Below, one piece after another: positions 34,569 through 44,954 of a stretch of DNA of 64,000 bases. The DNA lies in NCBI RefSeq assembly GCF_036711975.1, contig NC_091971.1, forward strand, positions 27,659,501-27,723,500, in the 5' to 3' direction. The stretch's first letter is position 1, and each line of letters begins with the position of its first letter. Source of the DNA: Onthophagus taurus (taxonomy: Eukaryota; Arthropoda; Insecta; Coleoptera; Scarabaeidae). A program made the position numbers and the translations under genes. A model generated the notes under the pieces. It searched no databases and was not told the origin of the DNA. It saw only the letters and a list, made by a program, of their open reading frames with translations.

Positions 34569-35630
34569 CTGGAGTCTCCAATGAAATTGCACTGGTGGAT
34601 GTTGAAGCAATTTGAACTCCTATATCTGCATGTGGAGTAGTGGGCGTGTTATTCGAAGCCTTTGAAGTACTGACTTCTAAGTACTGATATCCTATATGTG
34701 AAAAAAATATGCCTCAGTCCTAACAACATTTTGATAATTTCATACACATACCTGGTAAATTTAACGATGGTACTACTCCTTTTAACAATTTGTTGTTACG
34801 TCCTACATCCTCTCGTCGAAAATGCTTCTCACACACTCGAAAATTATTATAAACCCTCAACTGTTCATACTGAAGCAGGTCTTCTCGCCCACAACATAAA
34901 ACCCATCTTTGATACATTTCTGGATACATTTGTGGGTTTGGAAATCGGTAAAAACTTCCATACCTTTGTATGCATCCACTAATGGCGCAACCTTTTGACA
35001 TTTTCTGCTACAAGAGAATAAGATACATATATATTTATTTTACAAATAGGTACCTAATCCAGTTCCATAATCAGTGTTTAAATTTTAAATTTCAGAGGTT
35101 TTTTATGAGTATTGGTTTCCATATTATTTTAAGGGCAACTTATATTTAAAAATTGATTATGAAACTGGAGATCATAATATATGAAATGAATAAAAAATCA
35201 AATGTACTTACCACGAATAAAATTTCGTAAATTTCGTAAAGTTTCTAAAGTCTTTAAAAAGACTGCTCGTAATATACGGAATATAACTTGCAAAAATCGA
35301 AAACTAAACTATCAAACACAAAGCCGCATCAAAACACTAACCAACTTGACAAACAACTTAGAAAACAGTAGAAAAACAAATTGACGAAACGACTACTTGA
35401 ATCCTAAAATATTTTTAATTTAAACTGCCAAGATAAAGTAGATATCTACATAATATAACGCAATATAACGCCATCTATCCCGTCGGTCCGATACTAAAAA
35501 TGACGTCACTTTGTACAAACACGACGTTAATAAGTGCCAGGGGTATGGTCCCGGTACACCGGGACATGTCACCTGTTTGAAACTTCTGTCCCGGTTGAAC
35601 TACAAAATGTCCCGGTAGATGGCGATGTTA

Positions 35631-35790
35631 GGTCTGTTCCAACACACGAAGAAAACCGTTCCAGAATCGTTTATTATAATAGACCAACTATTCTATGAAC
35701 AGCACTGCGTATATGAATTACATCTCAGAATACCCTGCTTTGTTATAAAAACCGTTCTGGGACGGTTTTCTTGGTGTGTTGGAACAAACC
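35631..35790. mobile_element. 160-bp MITE inside the hAT
   Basis: The ends ggtctgttccaacacacg and the inverted ggaacaaacc side match over roughly 35 bp with few differences: a shared GTTCCAACACAC, then AGAAAACCGT and CCAGAA on both sides. The centre is AT-rich. A target duplication is not clear. It lies in the hAT's 5' region upstream of the transposase ORF. Confidence 0.7.
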
Positions 35791-36006
35791 TGTTTTAATA
35801 GATTTAATGACAGCGAGTGAACATGCGTGCGCGCACTTTGCTGGCTGCGCCCATTTCTACAATTATTCCCGAGCGTTCATTGACGCACATTCAGTAATAT
35901 TTAATCGAGCAACCGTGACGTTATTGTTTATAGTATTATGCAGCGATTAGGATATTGTCTCAACGACGTCTGATACCAAAGGACTAGGTGTAAGTTTATA
36001 ATTATA

Positions 36007-37434
36007 ATGCCAAAACGCAAGTGCCATTTCTCGGATAATTACACGAAAGAGTGGACGTTTATAAAGAAAGGTAGAAGTGAATTCGAAGCGTACTGCACAG
36101 TATGTAATTTATTTATTTCCGTGAGCCATAGTGGTAAGACTTCGATAGAAGATCACAACAAATCTAATGGGCATAAGTCTAACTTGTCGGCAGCTTCTAC
36201 TTCACGAGATATTTCATCATTCATGATTAAAGAAAACACTCCAGAAGATACTTTAGTGTGTGCAGCAGAATTAACAACAGCTTACAAAGTTATTAACCAT
36301 CATTATTCTTTTAATTCATTAGACATCGAAGGCATAGGTTGTCCAGCTCACATAATACATAACACAGCATCCACATCTGCTGACGTACTGTCTATTGATG
36401 TGGAATCAATAGTACTGTAGATTTATAAGTATTTTTCTATATTTACAGTACGCAATGAACGTCTCAAATCGTTTTGTGAAGCAGCTGATGTAACTCATGC
36501 TAATTTACAATCTCACTCAAGAAGTAGGTGGTTGTCGTTGTTACCGGCAATTGAGCGTATTTTGAAGCTGTGTGAACCATTGAGAGACTTTTTTTTGGCA
36601 GAAACCAGACCGCCAAAAGCAATAGTCGATTTCTTTAATCACCCATTGTCACAAGTTTATTTTCTGTTTTTACACAGCCAATCATTTTTATTTGAAAAAC
36701 AAATTAAAAGAATAGAAAAGTCAAATAGAACAGTTATTGAAATTAAGGAACTCATAAACTGTCTCGAAAACACACTTTCAGAGCGAGCTTCAGCTAAATT
36801 TTTAGGAATCCAAACAAAAATTGAATATGACAAGATAAAAAATATTCCTCAGCATTCAGATTTAATAAAATTGTGTGACGAAGAAATTGATAATTATTAC
36901 AAAACGGCTTTGGAATATTTACAGCGGTGGAGTCGTCCACTCACAAAGTATGAAGTATTTTCATGGATGATTCTTGCTGCTCCACCGCAGTGGCATGATG
37001 TTGAAAAAACGGCAAACTATTTACAAGAAAAGGGAGTAATTATTGGCGATAACGTATTTGAAGAAACGTTATACTTGAAAGATTTTATACAGAAACGTAA
37101 AGGTAATGAAGATTGGCAAACAAAAGACATGCATGAAAAATGGTTAATTTTCTTCCAAGAAACAGATGTGTTAGAAAGGAAAAAGACATTATTATTAATG
37201 TGCCAATACCTTTACGCCATCCCTGGACATAACGCCAATGTCGAAAGGATATATTCTTTAATAACTACACAGTGGATGAAAGAACGTAATCGGCTGCAAA
37301 TAGAAACTGTCGAAAGTATAATTCAATGTAAATACAACTTTAAAATGAGCTGCTCAGAATTTCATAAGTATGTAATGGGTAAGCCGGACCTGTTAAAGAA
37401 AGTAAAAAAGTCTGAAAAATATAAAAATAATTAA
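36007..37434 (+). pseudogene. hAT transposase, internally deleted
   Basis: The N-terminal ORF (36007-36420) has a zinc finger (YCTVCNLFISVSHSGKTSIE, then DHNKSNGHKS). The C-terminal ORF (36532-37434) carries SRWLSLLPAIERILKLCEPL and the dimerisation signature AIPGHNANVERIYSLI, then MKERNRLQIETVES. The region between NHHYSFNSLD and CPAHIIHN is missing most of the catalytic domain, including the first acidic residues, and the two ORFs are out of frame at 36420-36470. This is the gene of the hAT whose ends are at 25501 and 37622. Confidence 0.82.
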
Positions 37435-38061
37435 TATTTGTTGCATAATTATTTAGTTTTGGATCGTTTAAATAGTCATTTAAATCAAAACTTACGTTGT
37501 ACGTAATTATACGTAATTGTAAACCGATTTATTAGTGATTTAAATAATAAAAGAAAAAATGAAATTGCCGAGTTTTTTTTCTAGTTGTCCCGGTCAGTAC
37601 TTACACTATTACGGCAACCCTAGTGTAGAGGGTGTTCACCGCACAGGAGTGGCTCATTGAAGAGGCGGTATTTTAGTTTATTGTAAGCTGAATTAACTAT
37701 ATATACAAACGCAATTAACACGTTAAACGCCACCATAACGAAAAAAAATTTTGTTCTGTGGGCCACAATACCAAATAAGTTAAATATGGCTGGTTCAATA
37801 TTTAAAATATTTGTTGTTAAATTTCATCCTCATTTTTAGATTTTTGCAAATTTTTTGATATCTCGGATGCACCACATGGCCCAAATAAGCATTTCTACCT
37901 GACGGCCATGTGATGCACACTTGCTTCTCACTTCTTCAATGTGTGTAACAAATCAAATCTTGTCGATACTTGTTTGATCGCTTTTTACTATCAAACACGT
38001 ACTCGATGGTTTAATGTTCAGTATTTAGTCGACTGTTGAACGAGATATAGTTTTATGCATA

Positions 38062-39643
38062 ATGTCGTACGAACATGAAAGGGAGCGTCTTCAAAATTTG
38101 ATGGAAGAATTTCTATCGAGAGAAGACAGTGATTGTAGTGTTAGCGATAAAGATTATGAAGACTCGGATGACGACGAAAGTTCCAGTAGTTCGTCACAAG
38201 AGGTTTTACAAAGAAAAAACGCAAATCAGTGCTAAATAAAGATATGCCCTCAACGTCAAAAACTGGCGGCGGAAGTTTCACAATAGACGACATAATTGAC
38301 ACCGTTATATCACAGTATCAAATCACACAGGATGATAGTTCTTCAGAAGAAGAGTCGAATACTGAAAAAAGCGAAGAACTATCATGGAAAGAAGTTGATG
38401 GTAAACATTTACACAATGAAATAAAAACCATATAAAAACTTCTTAGAAGTTTTTATATGGTTTTTATTTGATCATTATTCTTGCAACATGGATAACTTTT
38501 TCATTTACACAATATTCCAGACGCAAGGTTTATAAATGAGTATTTGAAATGTTTAGTAAAAAACCTAACGATTTTTTTCAACCATTCATAGACGATAACA
38601 TTTTTGAATTAATCGTTGCAGAAACCAACCGATATGCTCAACAAAACATTAGTAAAGGTATGTATGGACCAAGTGCAAGAATACATAAGTGGACCAACAC
38701 AAATAAAGAGGAAATGAAAACCTTTTTTTCTTTACTCATATGGATGGGTCTAAAGAAATTACCACAGTTAAGTGATTATTGGTTCAAAAATCCGTTATAC
38801 GCAAATAAAATATCAAGTTTTATGTCGCGCAATAGATTTGAACTATTACTGGGTAATTTGCATTTTAGTGATAATGAAGCCAGCGACAAAAGGGTAAGAC
38901 TTTATAAACTAGCACCACTTCTGGAGAAAGTTATATCAAATTTCAAAAAAGTAATAGTGCCGGGTGAGTGTCTGCGCATTGACGAAAGTATTATCCCGTT
39001 TAGAGGTCGCCTATCGTTTAGGCAGTACATAAACAAAAAGCATAAGTTTGGCGTCAAAGTGTACAAACTTTGCTTGGATGGAGGATTTACGTATGACTTG
39101 CAAATATATAGTGGTCATGACAAAACTCGATATCAATCTGTTCCGGACACTGTTGTTTTTCATTTATCAAAGGACTTATTAGATTCTGGCCGTACAATAT
39201 ATACAGATAACTTTTACATCAGTGTTACACTAGCGCACAGTTTAGTAAAAAAACGCACACATTTGGTAGGAACTTTGAGGCAGAACCGGAGACATAATCC
39301 AACAGAAGTGACAAAAGCGAAACTCAAAAAGGGAGAAATAATTGGAAGGGAAAGTAATACTGGTGTAGTAGTAAGTAAGTAGAAAGACAAAAGAGATGTA
39401 CTGATGCTCAGTACCAAACACACCCTTGAAATGGTGGACGTTCGTCAACGAGGTGGAGTAGTACGAAAGCCATCTGCTATTTGTGACTACAATAAAAGCA
39501 AAGGTTACATAAACATTTCGGATCAAATGAAGTCCTACTCAACTGCATTGCGAAAGTCGGTAAAATGGTATCGTAAGATAGCAATTGAGCTTCTCTTGGG
39601 GTCAGCACTTGTGAACTCAGAATATGTTTTCTTTTTCATTTAG
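38062..39643 (+). pseudogene. piggyBac-type transposase with few disabling lesions
   Basis: The ATG at 38062 begins an acidic N-terminus (MSYEHERERL). A frameshift near 38200 moves it to the frame at 38229, and a hairpin replaces or interrupts sequence at 38419-38469. The core ORF (38549-39382) contains LIVAETNRYAQQ, then CLRIDESIIPFRG (first catalytic Asp, residue 145 of this ORF) and TIYTDNFYIS (second, residue 220). A single TAG at 39380-39382 falls where Trp is usual. Beyond it the same frame reads on to MVDVRQRGG and AICDYNKSKGYINISDQM with the remaining Asp residues. No Cys-rich C-terminal finger is seen before the stop at 39641. Confidence 0.82.
38419..38469. repeat. Perfect 51-nt hairpin within the piggyBac gene
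   Basis: Arms of 25 nt (aaataaaaaccatataaaaa... and complement) are perfectly inverted around a single T. The position coincides with the gap between two transposase reading frames. It may be a tiny insertion or a replication-born inverted duplication. Confidence 0.8.
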
Positions 39644-40539
39644 AGAATAAAATAAAGTTTTTGTTATTTTTGTAATTATTTTTCAATAATCTGAAAAATA
39701 AATTTCATTCAGAAATGGTTGGTTTACTACACATAGGTTCGAGGACAACATGGACTAAATACATAACATAGTTCTCCAGGTCACCGAAAAACATGCCTCA
39801 TAATACTATACTACTGCTGAGAAGCATTGTTATACCATGCACGCCGACATTTTATTAAAGCATGAGAAGCAATGGTGCTTCTCACGGCCTAGTTATATTA
39901 AAGGTCTCTGAAGCACACTTGCTTCTCGTGGCGTTCAATGTGTTAAAGGATTTTTTAAGATATTATACTTAAAGAAAATGAAATGTTAAAAAAAACCTTA
40001 ACCAAAAACTTAATATATACACCCCAACGCATTTCAACACTTAACTAAACAAACAAATAATACGATAAAAAACCCTAAGCTTGCGAAATCTTCAAAAGTA
40101 CGCTTGTGTCCATTATCTTAATAGTGATTCTGAAATTGTAAGTATTTATAGTTATGTAATTAAGTATTTCTATTAATTATTCTTGAATATTGAATATAAA
40201 ATAAATACACTCGTTCTGAGTTTTAAAGACCATTAACTAACATGTTGTGGCTTTGTAGATGTCGGAAAAGAAAAACTTTGTCAGGGGCTCAGTATAGAAA
40301 ATGAAAAGCCAGACAATTACAAATTGATCAAGAGTTGATTGGTTCGTTAAATAAATTTTTGGCAGAATTAACACATTCACAAAAAAAAACAAAAAGTTTC
40401 AACTCAAATTGATGCTCCACTAACATCAGAGCAATCCGAACAAATAGGAAAAGTAGATAAGAAAGTAGATAAGCAAGAAACAGAAGTTGGAACAAACACA
40501 ATTGAAGATGAAAGAAATGTAGCTTCCTGTTGTAATATA

Positions 40540-40890
40540 TCCATTCTATCAATGTCTACTTTAAGTTTTGATGCAGCTTGGGGAGATGCCCCGACTTATC
40601 TTATTACTAACGTTGAGGTTGCCCAGAGAACTATTTTAAAAATTATGACATATAAACCGCGCGACTTCCCATCGGACGCGCTGTTTGAACTCACTGAGGT
40701 TTTTAATATTAGGCAACTTTATACAATCGAGATTGCTAAATTTATTATCAACAATCCACCACTGCTGGAATTTCCGGGGCACACTTACTCTACTAAAAAT
40801 GTTTCTGATAGTCTGGCAAGACCTATTAAGCATTTTAAAGCGCACACAGAAATTTTTTTTGTCATGCACATAAAATTTACAATAGCTTGA
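40540..40890 (+). pseudogene. Non-LTR retrotransposon reverse transcriptase, extreme C-terminal fragment
   Basis: The frame reads AAWGDAPTYLITNVEVAQRT, then ILKIMTYKPRDFPSDALF and NIRQLYTIEIAKFI. This order (W-G ... QR-IL-I ... LF-EL ... LY-EI-K) is that of the post-RT region in Jockey/CR1-like retrotransposons. It is only about 110 aa and lacks the RT core. It lies within the ZMYM1-type hAT pseudogene. Confidence 0.6.
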
Positions 40891-41372
40891 CTAGATTTTT
40901 CTCGGCAACTGATAGGAGTCGTACAAACTTGAACTATCTCATAAAATTATGGATAAAATCAATTATTTTATCCTCCACCTCCATAATCAATTTATTAAAC
41001 CACAAGAAAGACAACACCAACCTCCTCGAAAATAGTGGTGTTTACAAATTGAATTGTGACACTTGCGGTGCAATACACATTGGCGAAACGGGAAGATCAA
41101 TAAAACAGAGAATTAACGAACACAAGGGTAGCATCAGATCTAATTTCGGAAGACATCTTCTCAACAACTCACACAGTTTTGATATAAATACTGGTGTAAA
41201 ATTATTACACAGAATGGATAAGGGAATTAAAATGACTCTCACTGAAGCCTACGAAATCGAGAAATTAAAATTCCTGAATAAGAATATCGAATGCCTTAAT
41301 GACCAAATAGATCTAACCAGACCACCCCTATATAGGATGTTAGAGAAACCATTCCCTAATGATCCCCCCTAA
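40887..41372 (+). pseudogene. Penelope-like element, C-terminal GIY-YIG endonuclease fragment
   Basis: The frame contains SGVYKLNCDTCGAIHIGETG and RSIKQRINEHKGSIRSNFG, with a later H-L-L-N-N-S-H-S-F motif. This is the GIY-YIG nuclease fold of Penelope-like retroelements (G-V-Y ... H-I-G-E-T-G-R-S ... R-x2-E-H). The RT domain is missing. The end overlaps by 14 bases the frame where hAT coding resumes at 41359. Confidence 0.8.
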
Positions 41373-42900
41373 ATTCACAGACACCTACATAAAATTAGTA
41401 GAGACTATTGCTAAATTTGATAACGCGATGGCTGAACATTTACGTCGTATTCAAACCTCTGACAAAAAGAATATTGCGCATTATTTAGGAGATGGCATAC
41501 AAAATAAAATAATTCATTTAATGGTCAAAGGCATAAAAAACAGATTTTGGAAATGGTTCACAGTGCAAAATATTATTCGATGGTTCTCGATACTACTCCA
41601 GATATAAGCTATACCGATCAATTGACCATTGTTATTAGATTTGTATTTGGGATATGATAATGGGGCAAACATGCGTGGCAAACACAATGGGCTTCAGCAA
41701 AAAATTATTGCAGCGAATTCAAGAGCCTTTTTTGTTCCATGTTCTAACCACTCACTAAACCTAGTAGTGAACGATGAGGCGATATCATTCGAAACTGTTA
41801 ATTTTTTTGGTGGTATTCAAGAGGTGTATATTTTTTTTTCAAGTTCCTCTAAGCGATGGGCAATACTAAAGTTTCATGTTCAAAATTTTACTTTAAAATC
41901 GTTGTCAACGACTAGATGGGAAAGCCGCATAGAAGCGATAAAACCTCTTCATATGAATATACGCGAAATTTATCAAGCTCTCTTGGAAATCACTGACGAT
42001 CAACTAAAGATATGGAATCAAGAACTCAAGCAGATAACCTGTCTTCAAAAATTACAACAAAACTTCTAACAAAGTTGTTAAATCATTTTGGAGGAAATAC
42101 AAATAACATACGAAAGTATGAATTTTTTAAATAACCGTTTTTTGCAGAAAAACAGGCAATCATATTTTTAGGAAAAGAAAAATAGCAAGTGTTATACCAT
42201 TTTGGAATCTTGACTAAACAGGCCATCTTTTAAAATGACTTGCCAAGGTTATTGTACTGCTCCTTTGTTTAGAAATCGTGTGTCAAACTTAATAGACATA
42301 AATTCTTTCAACCTTAACTCAATCAAACTAATACTTTTTTTTGCAAAACTAACGACTTTTGTTGTTCGATTTGTGATTGCTATAGTAGCATGGTTCATTA
42401 GGAATCCGTTATTAAAAAAATTACTATTAAATTGCGAACATTTCTGACCGTAGTACCTAAAGATATGATGTACGGGAACGATTTTTAACATTTTCAAAAA
42501 TATGTCTATTACCACTTAACTAAGAGACATGGAATTTTTTTCTTATTTTTACCAGAACAGGTATGGGTTGGCCTCTCACCCGGTGCCCGCTTGATGTTGA
42601 GTTTCGGGACACTCTGTATATCTAAAGGACTATCGGACAGATGACAAATTCGAATCAATTGTGAATTCTGCAAAGAACATAGTTGAAAGTTTAGATGTGG
42701 AACATACATTTCCAGATGTTCGGAGAAGAAAAAAGAAAAAACAATTGAGTTGACACTATGAGTCAGATGATGAACCGATTCTTACTAACAAAGACAATTT
42801 CAAAATTAATTTCTTTTTTGCCATATTAGATACCACATATTTAGAATTATTCACAACATTAATGAACTCAGATATTATTCAAAAGAAGATATTTTGAAAG

Positions 42901-43715
42901 AGTGTAAAAATTTACAGATAAAATTGACAAATGCCAATAATCATCGATATTCACGGTAATGTTCTTTTCGATCCTATCTTATTTAGGATGTACAATTTTT
43001 TTTGAATTTTATTTTTTAGTTTTTTTGTTTCCTTTTCATATATTCTTTCTTTGTCCTTGGGGGGGTCTTTTCCTTTCCTTCCTTTTTTTCCTGTTTTTCG
43101 TTCCTTTTGGAATGTATTTGGTTTCACCTTCAGTGTCTTTCAATCCTCCAAATGAACAAACCAAATTTAATGTTATACCTTATATGTTTTTTTACAATTT
43201 AATTTTAATGCTTGATTTGTTATTTATATTTTTATAGGTAAGACTTTCTTTCTTTTAGTCTCTAATATATTAATTTTATTTCCTTTTTTGTCTTAGATTT
43301 AACGTAATTTTAACGCCATTTGAAAAAAAAAAAATTTTATTATATCTTGAATTCATTTTAACATGGTTTTTCCTTTGGAAAACTATTGTTTTTTATATGC
43401 TTTGCTTGGTTTGTGATCCTTCTTACGGTTCCTGACGGTGAGTTCTTTTTTAATATGTTCAGATTTCACTTTTCATTTTTAATTCTAGTTATTTGATTTT
43501 AAATGTTACCATAAGATTAATATCTAATGTGATTTTCATTATTTTAATAGCTTGTCGCTGAAGATGGGAATAATTTCCTGAAATATGTACGACTGTATAT
43601 TTAAATAAAGCAAGTAGAAGTTATTTATTATTTATTAAACAAAAGTAAGCGTATAATGTGTATATGTAAGTTATATAGCCCATATTTGTAAAAACCAGTT
43701 TTATTTTTAGTAACT
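42901..43715. other. T-rich non-coding stretch
   Basis: Long T-rich runs dominate 42980-43340. The 92-codon frame at 42959 is Phe-rich translation of poly-pyrimidine sequence, not a gene. At 43556-43595 a gtcgctgaagatgggaataa segment resembles the conserved tail block of Penelope-like elements. Confidence 0.45.
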
Positions 43716-44205
43716 ATGGATAAACCAGGTCCTAGTAGACATTCCGACCAAGATCCTGATTATATTTTAGAGGATAGTAATGATTCAACTGATGATGAAT
43801 CAATGTCAGATGATGATTTCCTGGAAATAGAACCCAGAAATGATACTATTAGGATGAATCTCGAAGCAAATGTTTTGAGGAAAAACTGAATCCGACGAAG
43901 TCACATAATGTGATGAAATTGTTTTACGTACAAATGAGACAATGAATAATATAAGAGAAAAATTACCGGTGACAACCAATAAATCAAATTATAGAGATAC
44001 GAATTCTACTGAGATCAAAGCGCTGCTTGGACTCCTTATGTTGTCGTCAATTATGAAATCCTCACATGAGGATATGTTATCCCTATTTTCCAAAGATTAT
44101 TTGGGACGTCCCATTTTTAGAACGACAATGTCTGTTAAAAGGTTTGAAATTTTACTAACTAGCCTTATTTTTGATAACAGCGTAGATCGGGAAGAACGAA
44201 AGAAT
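43716..44205 (+). pseudogene. piggyBac-like transposase N-terminal remnant
   Basis: The ATG at 43716 opens MDKPGPSRHSDQDPDYILED, an acidic start with stops near 43888. The frame at 43942 continues EIKALLGLLMLSSIMKSSHE, then DYLGRPIFRTTMSVKRFEIL and LIFDNSVDREERK, the N-terminal helical part of the DDE_Tnp_1_7 domain. Coding ends where the 9-bp satellite starts. It is a different family from the element at 37719-39942. Confidence 0.75.
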
Positions 44206-44471
44206 TTTTTTATTTATTTTATTTATTTTATTTATTTTATTTATTTTATTTATTTTATTTATTTTATTTATTTTATTTATTTTATTTATTTTATTTATTT
44301 TATTTATTTTATTTATTTTATTTATTTTATTTATTTTATTTATTTTATTTATTTTATTTATTTTATTTATTTTATTTATTTTATTTATTTTATTTATTTT
44401 ATTTATTTTATTTATTTTATTTATTTTATTTATTTTATTTATTTTATTTATTTATTTTATTTATTTATTTA
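44206..44471. repeat. 9-bp satellite (TTTATTTAT)n, about 29 units
   Basis: About 265 bp of near-perfect TTTATTTAT units. When read in frame they give an endless Phe-Ile-Tyr repeat, so the apparent ORF through it is not real. It separates a piggyBac remnant from the truncated end of a BEL element. Confidence 0.95.
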
Positions 44472-44934
44472 AAATAGATCTTTTAGTGCATGAACTATCG
44501 CGAGGAGTATAGGAATAAAGGAACTTATCTGTTTCTGGATCCCATTGGAGACCTAGGACCTTCACACATCTAGTGTCTTCATAATCCAGTGAAATTGGAC
44601 ATTGTAAATCGGCCTTTGACATTTCTTGGAGAACTTCAGGACAGTTACTAGCCCACTTTCTCAATTGGAATCCACCATTTCCCAACAAACTAATCAATTC
44701 TTATTTTAAATTAAGTGTTTCTTCCACTGACTGAGCTCCGGTAACAATGTCATCTACGTATACGTTAGTTTGTAAAACTTTAGAAGCATTTGGAAATTCA
44801 TTGGAATAGATGTTTGATAATTCAATTAGCGTTCGTAAAGCTAAGAACGGAGCAGATGCTACTCCATATGTTACAGTGTTCAACTCCTTCTCGAGTGTCC
44901 TCCTTCTCGAAGAGTTGCATGTTAATTTAAACAA
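44472..44934 (-). pseudogene. BEL/Pao reverse transcriptase, catalytic fragment
   Basis: Frame 44934-44701 reads ELNTVTYGVASAPFLALRTL and VYVDDIVTGAQSVEETLNL, containing the YVDD active-site motif. Frame 44697-44461 continues NGGFQLRKWASNCPEVLQEM and VLGLQWDPETDKFLYS, the connection region. A stop at about 44698 separates them. The element is cut at the satellite boundary. Confidence 0.82.
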
Positions 44935-44954
44935 TTACAATAACAAACTTTTAA

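Larger units (their letters stand above)
28377..35001 (-). pseudogene. P-element/THAP9-type transposase gene, seven exons
   Basis: Exons by splice sites (minus strand): 35001-34752, 34691-34569, 31245-30646, 30587-30219, 30140-29954, 29720-29168, 28956-28377. Exon 1 is a THAP zinc finger (CAISGC ... FRVCEKHF, ending VVPSLNLP). Exon 3 has a basic helical part and LDDKILALHLM, then FCILLFDEMSIQ, the first catalytic Asp block. Exon 4 has VATVCDQGQNN and PLFDVPHLLKGVRNNLL. Exon 5 reads MGEFRILTKITEDHV. Exon 7 has the C-terminal cysteine motif (QCILCKYNF) and a basic tail. Two frame breaks occur: a homopolymer of nine A at 31025-31033 and a shift near 29585-29600. Intron 2 is 3.3 kb because a fold-back element sits in it. 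With those breaks it is probably inactive, unless they are sequencing errors. Confidence 0.82.
25523..35547 (-). mobile_element. Probable P-element-like insertion inside the hAT
   Basis: The segment is bounded by GTCCCGGT on both sides (25515-25522 and 35548-35555), which could be its 8-bp target duplication. Both ends begin CATA when read inward. It contains the P/THAP9-type transposase gene on the minus strand. Because GTCCCGGT is also a repeated motif of the host hAT, the duplication could be coincidental. Beyond CATA the terminal repeats are weak. A pogo-like and a fold-back element are nested within. Confidence 0.45.
25501..37622 (+). mobile_element. 12.1-kb composite: hAT transposon split by a P-like insertion and other elements
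   Basis: The outer ends are TAGGGTTGCC and its inverted complement, flanked by the identical octamer GTGTAGAG at 25493-25500 and 37623-37630. The hAT's own sequence appears to be only the first 22 bp and 35556-37622, about 2.1 kb with a deleted transposase gene. The remaining 10 kb is inserted DNA. The octamer GTCCCGGT recurs subterminally in both orientations (25515, 35548, 35558, 35588, 35609, 37587) and probably binds the transposase. Confidence 0.8.
37719..39942 (+). mobile_element. piggyBac-type transposon, nearly complete
   Basis: The element is flanked by TTAA (37715-37718 and 39943-39946). The ends are CACGTTAAACGCCAC and an inverted copy differing at two positions. Subterminal CACACTTGCTTCTC repeats occur near both ends (about 37916 and 39914). 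Length 2224 bp. It encloses a piggyBac transposase gene with few lesions (38062-39643). Confidence 0.85.
40261..42900 (+). pseudogene. ZMYM1-type hAT transposase pseudogene, split by retroelement pieces
   Basis: The start (MSEKK at 40261) is followed by LSGAQYRK in a shifted frame and SLNKFLAELTHSQ. After an interruption (about 40540-41358) coding resumes with MAEHLRRIQTSDKKNIAHYL (41359-41607). Then comes LGYDNGANMRGKHNGLQQKI and FVPCSNHSLNLVVND (41629-42069), typical of the DUF4371/hAT region. TTRWESRIEAIKPL follows. Near 42620-42740 a last acidic/basic block (ESDDEPI-like) ends the family pattern. Many stops and shifts, no catalytic integrity. TIRs were not found. Confidence 0.75.

Noticed and set aside
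35202-35384. 60-aa basic frame upstream of the P-type gene
   Set aside because: Repetitive Lys/Asn/Thr composition in AT-rich DNA, no domain, no splice context.
42959-43237. 92-aa Phe-rich frame resembling a membrane protein
   Set aside because: The underlying DNA is a T-rich low-complexity run; hydrophobicity is a by-product of poly-T codons.
44150-44472. Apparent 176-aa protein with a long Phe-Ile-Tyr repeat
   Set aside because: Only the first part is piggyBac-like; the repeat is translation of the TTTATTTAT satellite.
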